DNA from: Enoplosus armatus
Taxonomy: Eukaryota; Chordata; Actinopteri; Centrarchiformes; Enoplosidae
DNA: 64,000 nucleotides
Assembly: GCF_043641665.1 (NCBI RefSeq)
Contig: NC_092198.1
Span: 9,375,001-9,439,000, forward strand
Reading direction: 5' to 3'
The notes beneath the pieces were generated by a model, which saw nothing but the letters and a program-made list of their open reading frames with translations, did not search any database and was not told where the DNA came from. A program made the position numbers and the translations under genes. Shown here piece after piece: positions 61,245-64,000 of this stretch (its first letter is position 1; the number at the start of each line of letters is the position of its first letter).

Positions 61245-63356
61245 CTACATAAGTCCAAGACGTCCCAAAGCCACAGGGAGCGAGAGCAGCAGGAAGGCGG
61301 CTGCCTGTGACAGAGCATTGGACTGCAGCTGAGGCTGGCCTGACCTGGCTGCAATCGGTCGGGTGAAGATATACGGATGTTCCTACAGAGGAGAGACAGA
61401 TCATCAGGGACCATTTCGCAATGCATAGCATAGTTTTTACATTGATCATCCAGAAAGCCTCTAGTTTCCCTTCATGTCACTACTTTATCAATCTGCATAC
61501 ATGCAACTTACATTTAATATCTAATTTACTTCTATTTATTTACTTATTTTCATTTTGGTCTTATTCATATTATTGTTGCACAGCAAAGCAGTTGCAAAAA
61601 AAGACAAGTATTTGTTGGTGTGCTAAAGATGTTCTGACAACCGAGTCAGACTGTTGAAAAAACAAACCCAGAAGACAGACAATAAGGAAACACGTATGTA
61701 CATAGTGGAAATGGACGATCAATTGGAGAATTAAAAGGTTTGCTGTTGAACAACTGACTCTGAGGTCTCAGAGGTCTGAGCTTCCTTGAACTCACCAACA
61801 GGGAAAGACTTCAAAATAGTCTCTTTCACAAACAAAACAAAAATGGCTATACATTTTAAACTGGAACTGATTATCTATCTGAAGAAAGTTTCAAACCTCT
61901 GCAAGATTATTTACATTTTGTGCCAATGTCAGTAGAATCAATTTGTCCCCTCAAAGGAAATTACAATAAAAATCAACAACGGCCAACGCAGGTAGCTCTG
62001 GTCCATTTTCCATCAATATAACACATTATTAAGAATGACGGTCAGCCCTTGTTTGGTTTAGCTGTTTCATTAAAAAAAGACTCTGGTGACATGTGCTGCT
62101 CTGGTGTAGTAACAACATTGTCCTACCATAGGTGGACAGATGAGACTGATGGGGTCAGAGAAGCTGCTCACAATCATCTTTCCTCCCTCAGGCTGAAACT
62201 GTGAGCGGAAGGCAGAGAGACGAGGAGGAATTCATTTGTGGCATCACTGCGGACTATTTTCACTTTCTAGTGGAATTTTTAAAAAGCATTCTGCAGAAAA
62301 CATCAAAAATATGTGCAGTCTCTTGAAATATCCCAAATTAAGTTGTAGTAATAGTGCTTGCTTTTCAAATGATTATAAAAAATGTGTGTCCTTCATTTTC
62401 TTCATCACTACAGACTTGTGAAGAAATGTCATGTGACATCTGTGCTCACAAAGGGATGAAAAATGATGAATAATTGAATAGAAGATTCTTGTGATCCACA
62501 GCTTTTTTTCTATTAGATTGTCACATGACATTTCTTCACACACTAAATCGTTCTGAGTGGCAATGGGTGGATTGATGACCTTTGACCTCCTGTGACATTA
62601 AACACAAGCAGTGTGACTTCTTTGCTCACCATGTTGTTCCACAGCCCCTTGGCCAGCTCCTCGTGCCCCTTTATGGTGAAGTGGAAGCAGTCGTGAGTGA
62701 AGAAGGTCATATCGATCTTCCCATTCTGCTCGGAGAGACAAAACATACACATACTGTAAGATTAACTGATGGGCAGCGTGTTGTCGGTGAAACATGACTT
62801 CTCTCTCGCGTTAACAGAGTAAAAAGCTACAGCTGACACACTCGGGGAGGTTAATGATTCAGTCGTGGCTGTGAAATGTTTCACACTGATTCATCTGCTG
62901 CCACACTGATATTGTTGTGGCCTTTGGAGTGAGGATGGGATGGATTACCGGGAGGCGGGGAGGGTCAGCGTGTTTCAGAAAGGGCTGAAGAACGACGGCA
63001 AAGTCGTCCCTGAAGAAACGGTCGCTGTACAGCAGCTCCTCAAGTCTTTTCTGTGGACGGAAGTGACATGAAAATCAATTTATCTGCCATTTTCCTGATT
63101 TATAATAAAAACTATCATGCAAATGACTTACAGCGAGTTGTTAACATGAAATCAACATGTAATGTTTGGGGTCCATGCACCAGTTTGCACCAGAGTGGTT
63201 AATAATGATTTAAAATGTTGTTTCCCATCATAGACAGCGCGCACATTCCATAAATGGAGAGGTGTAGGTTGTACCTGGAACTCCAGATTGACTTCTACCA
63301 GCTCCCGCAGTTCAGGAGACCTGGCCACCGGCTCTATCAGGCACGAGCAGAAAGAC
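61245..63356 (-). CDS. plb1: plb1, phospholipase B1 (3' part, partial)
   Basis: This is a membrane-associated lipase of the GDSL/SGNH family, known in mammals as an intestinal and epididymal brush-border phospholipase and lysophospholipase. Minus-strand exons are 63356-63275, 63050-62949, 62725-62630, 62192-62127 and 61382-61245 (TAG), phases consistent, about 160 C-terminal residues. Landmarks are LEELLYSDRFFRDDFAVVLQ and then THDCFHFTIKGHEELAKGLW, which holds the catalytic Asp and His of the last GDSL block (D-C-F-H). Then come NNM, ICPP and EHPYIFTRP, which resembles the post-catalytic segment of PLB1. The rest of the gene, with the nucleophile Ser and earlier repeats, lies right of the window. 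The C-terminus is a short hydrophobic run ending RLGLM, with no long cytoplasmic tail. Confidence 0.87.
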
Positions 63357-64000
63357 CTACATAAGAATACAAAAAACAAAAGCAGCAGGAGGGAGATAGT
63401 GTAGGGATTAAAAAACTCAACTTGTTCTGAAGAAAAACTTGGTCCAAAATGAATGAAAATTGTAAGATATCAAAAAAAGATTCCTGTGATGATTTTCTAA
63501 TACTGAACGCTGCAGAGTAAAGAGCACGAAAAGGACCAGGGCCACATGCCAAGTTCATATACAGTAGTTCATGCTTCTTCAGACTTTTTTTTCAGACCTA
63601 TAAAAATACTCAATTACTAAGTTTAAAAAATCCTAAAATTACATATACTCCTTCTCCTTCATTGAAAAGATTTCTATCTTATTTTTTTTTAATGTTTTTC
63701 CTACTTTTCCAAAAAAACTGGACACAAAATGTTTCCTACGTCACTGAGAAGTTCACTCTCAGTGTACGAGAGTGCAGGAGGGTTCAAGTCTCAACATCAC
63801 ACTTCCATAAGTTGTATATTAGAACATATTAGAACATGAGTCGTGATGTCATGTCACAAATGTGTGCTTAAACTGAGATTTAAGGTGAACACAGGGAAAC
63901 TTTCACATGCACATACATCATTCTGCACAGCGAAGTGACAAAACAAAACCCCCATTTTTAAGTGGAGGGGGACTAGAAGGCCCACGTAAACATGCTCATG
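63357..64000. other. plb1 intron, to window edge
   Basis: No further plb1 exon was found before the edge. The sequence is AT-rich and without a recognised repeat. Confidence 0.5.

Overview
The window looks like nuclear DNA of a spiny-rayed (percomorph-type) teleost fish. The evidence is split vertebrate genes with GT-AG introns, AATAAA poly(A) signals, many CA/GT microsatellites, and several dispersed repeats of the kind common in fish: hAT-type MITEs, a fold-back MITE family, and LINE-tail-like fragments. I reconstructed exons by hand from splice sites, reading phase and remembered family sequences. No database search was possible.

Layout, left to right. (1) 282-5583, plus strand: the 3' half of dpf3 (BAF chromatin-remodelling subunit), including a separate terminal exon with its own poly(A) signal that matches the mammalian DPF3a isoform. 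Its long 3'UTR runs to about 7.7 kb and carries a hAT MITE. (2) 9236-12001, minus: a complete eight-exon leg1 (secreted liver-enriched protein). (3) 14.85-20.65 kb, plus: a complete stx7-type syntaxin, with a TFE/MITF-type E-box at its 5' exon. (4) 20.7-45.2 kb: a gene-poor, repeat-rich stretch. It holds three phase-consistent minus-strand exons (23891-25682) of a gene I do not recognise, and an SRF/TEAD site cluster about 2.3 kb upstream of ccn2. (5) 45484-47082, plus: a complete ccn2 (ctgf), one protein module per exon, with a TATA box and a TEAD site. (6) 50863-57577, minus: a complete eight-exon chga (chromogranin A), with a TATA box and CRE-like site. (7) 61245-63356, minus: the last five exons of plb1 (phospholipase B1, GDSL lipase). 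Its 5' part lies beyond the right edge.

These genes do not form one pathway. The stx7-ccn2 order and orientation matches human 6q23, but moxd1, which lies between them in human, is not visible. dpf3 and chga (human 14q) and plb1 (human 2p) indicate a fish chromosome merging several ancestral blocks. Splice-level exon coordinates are given in each entry. Where genes are absent I describe the repeats or say that nothing was seen.
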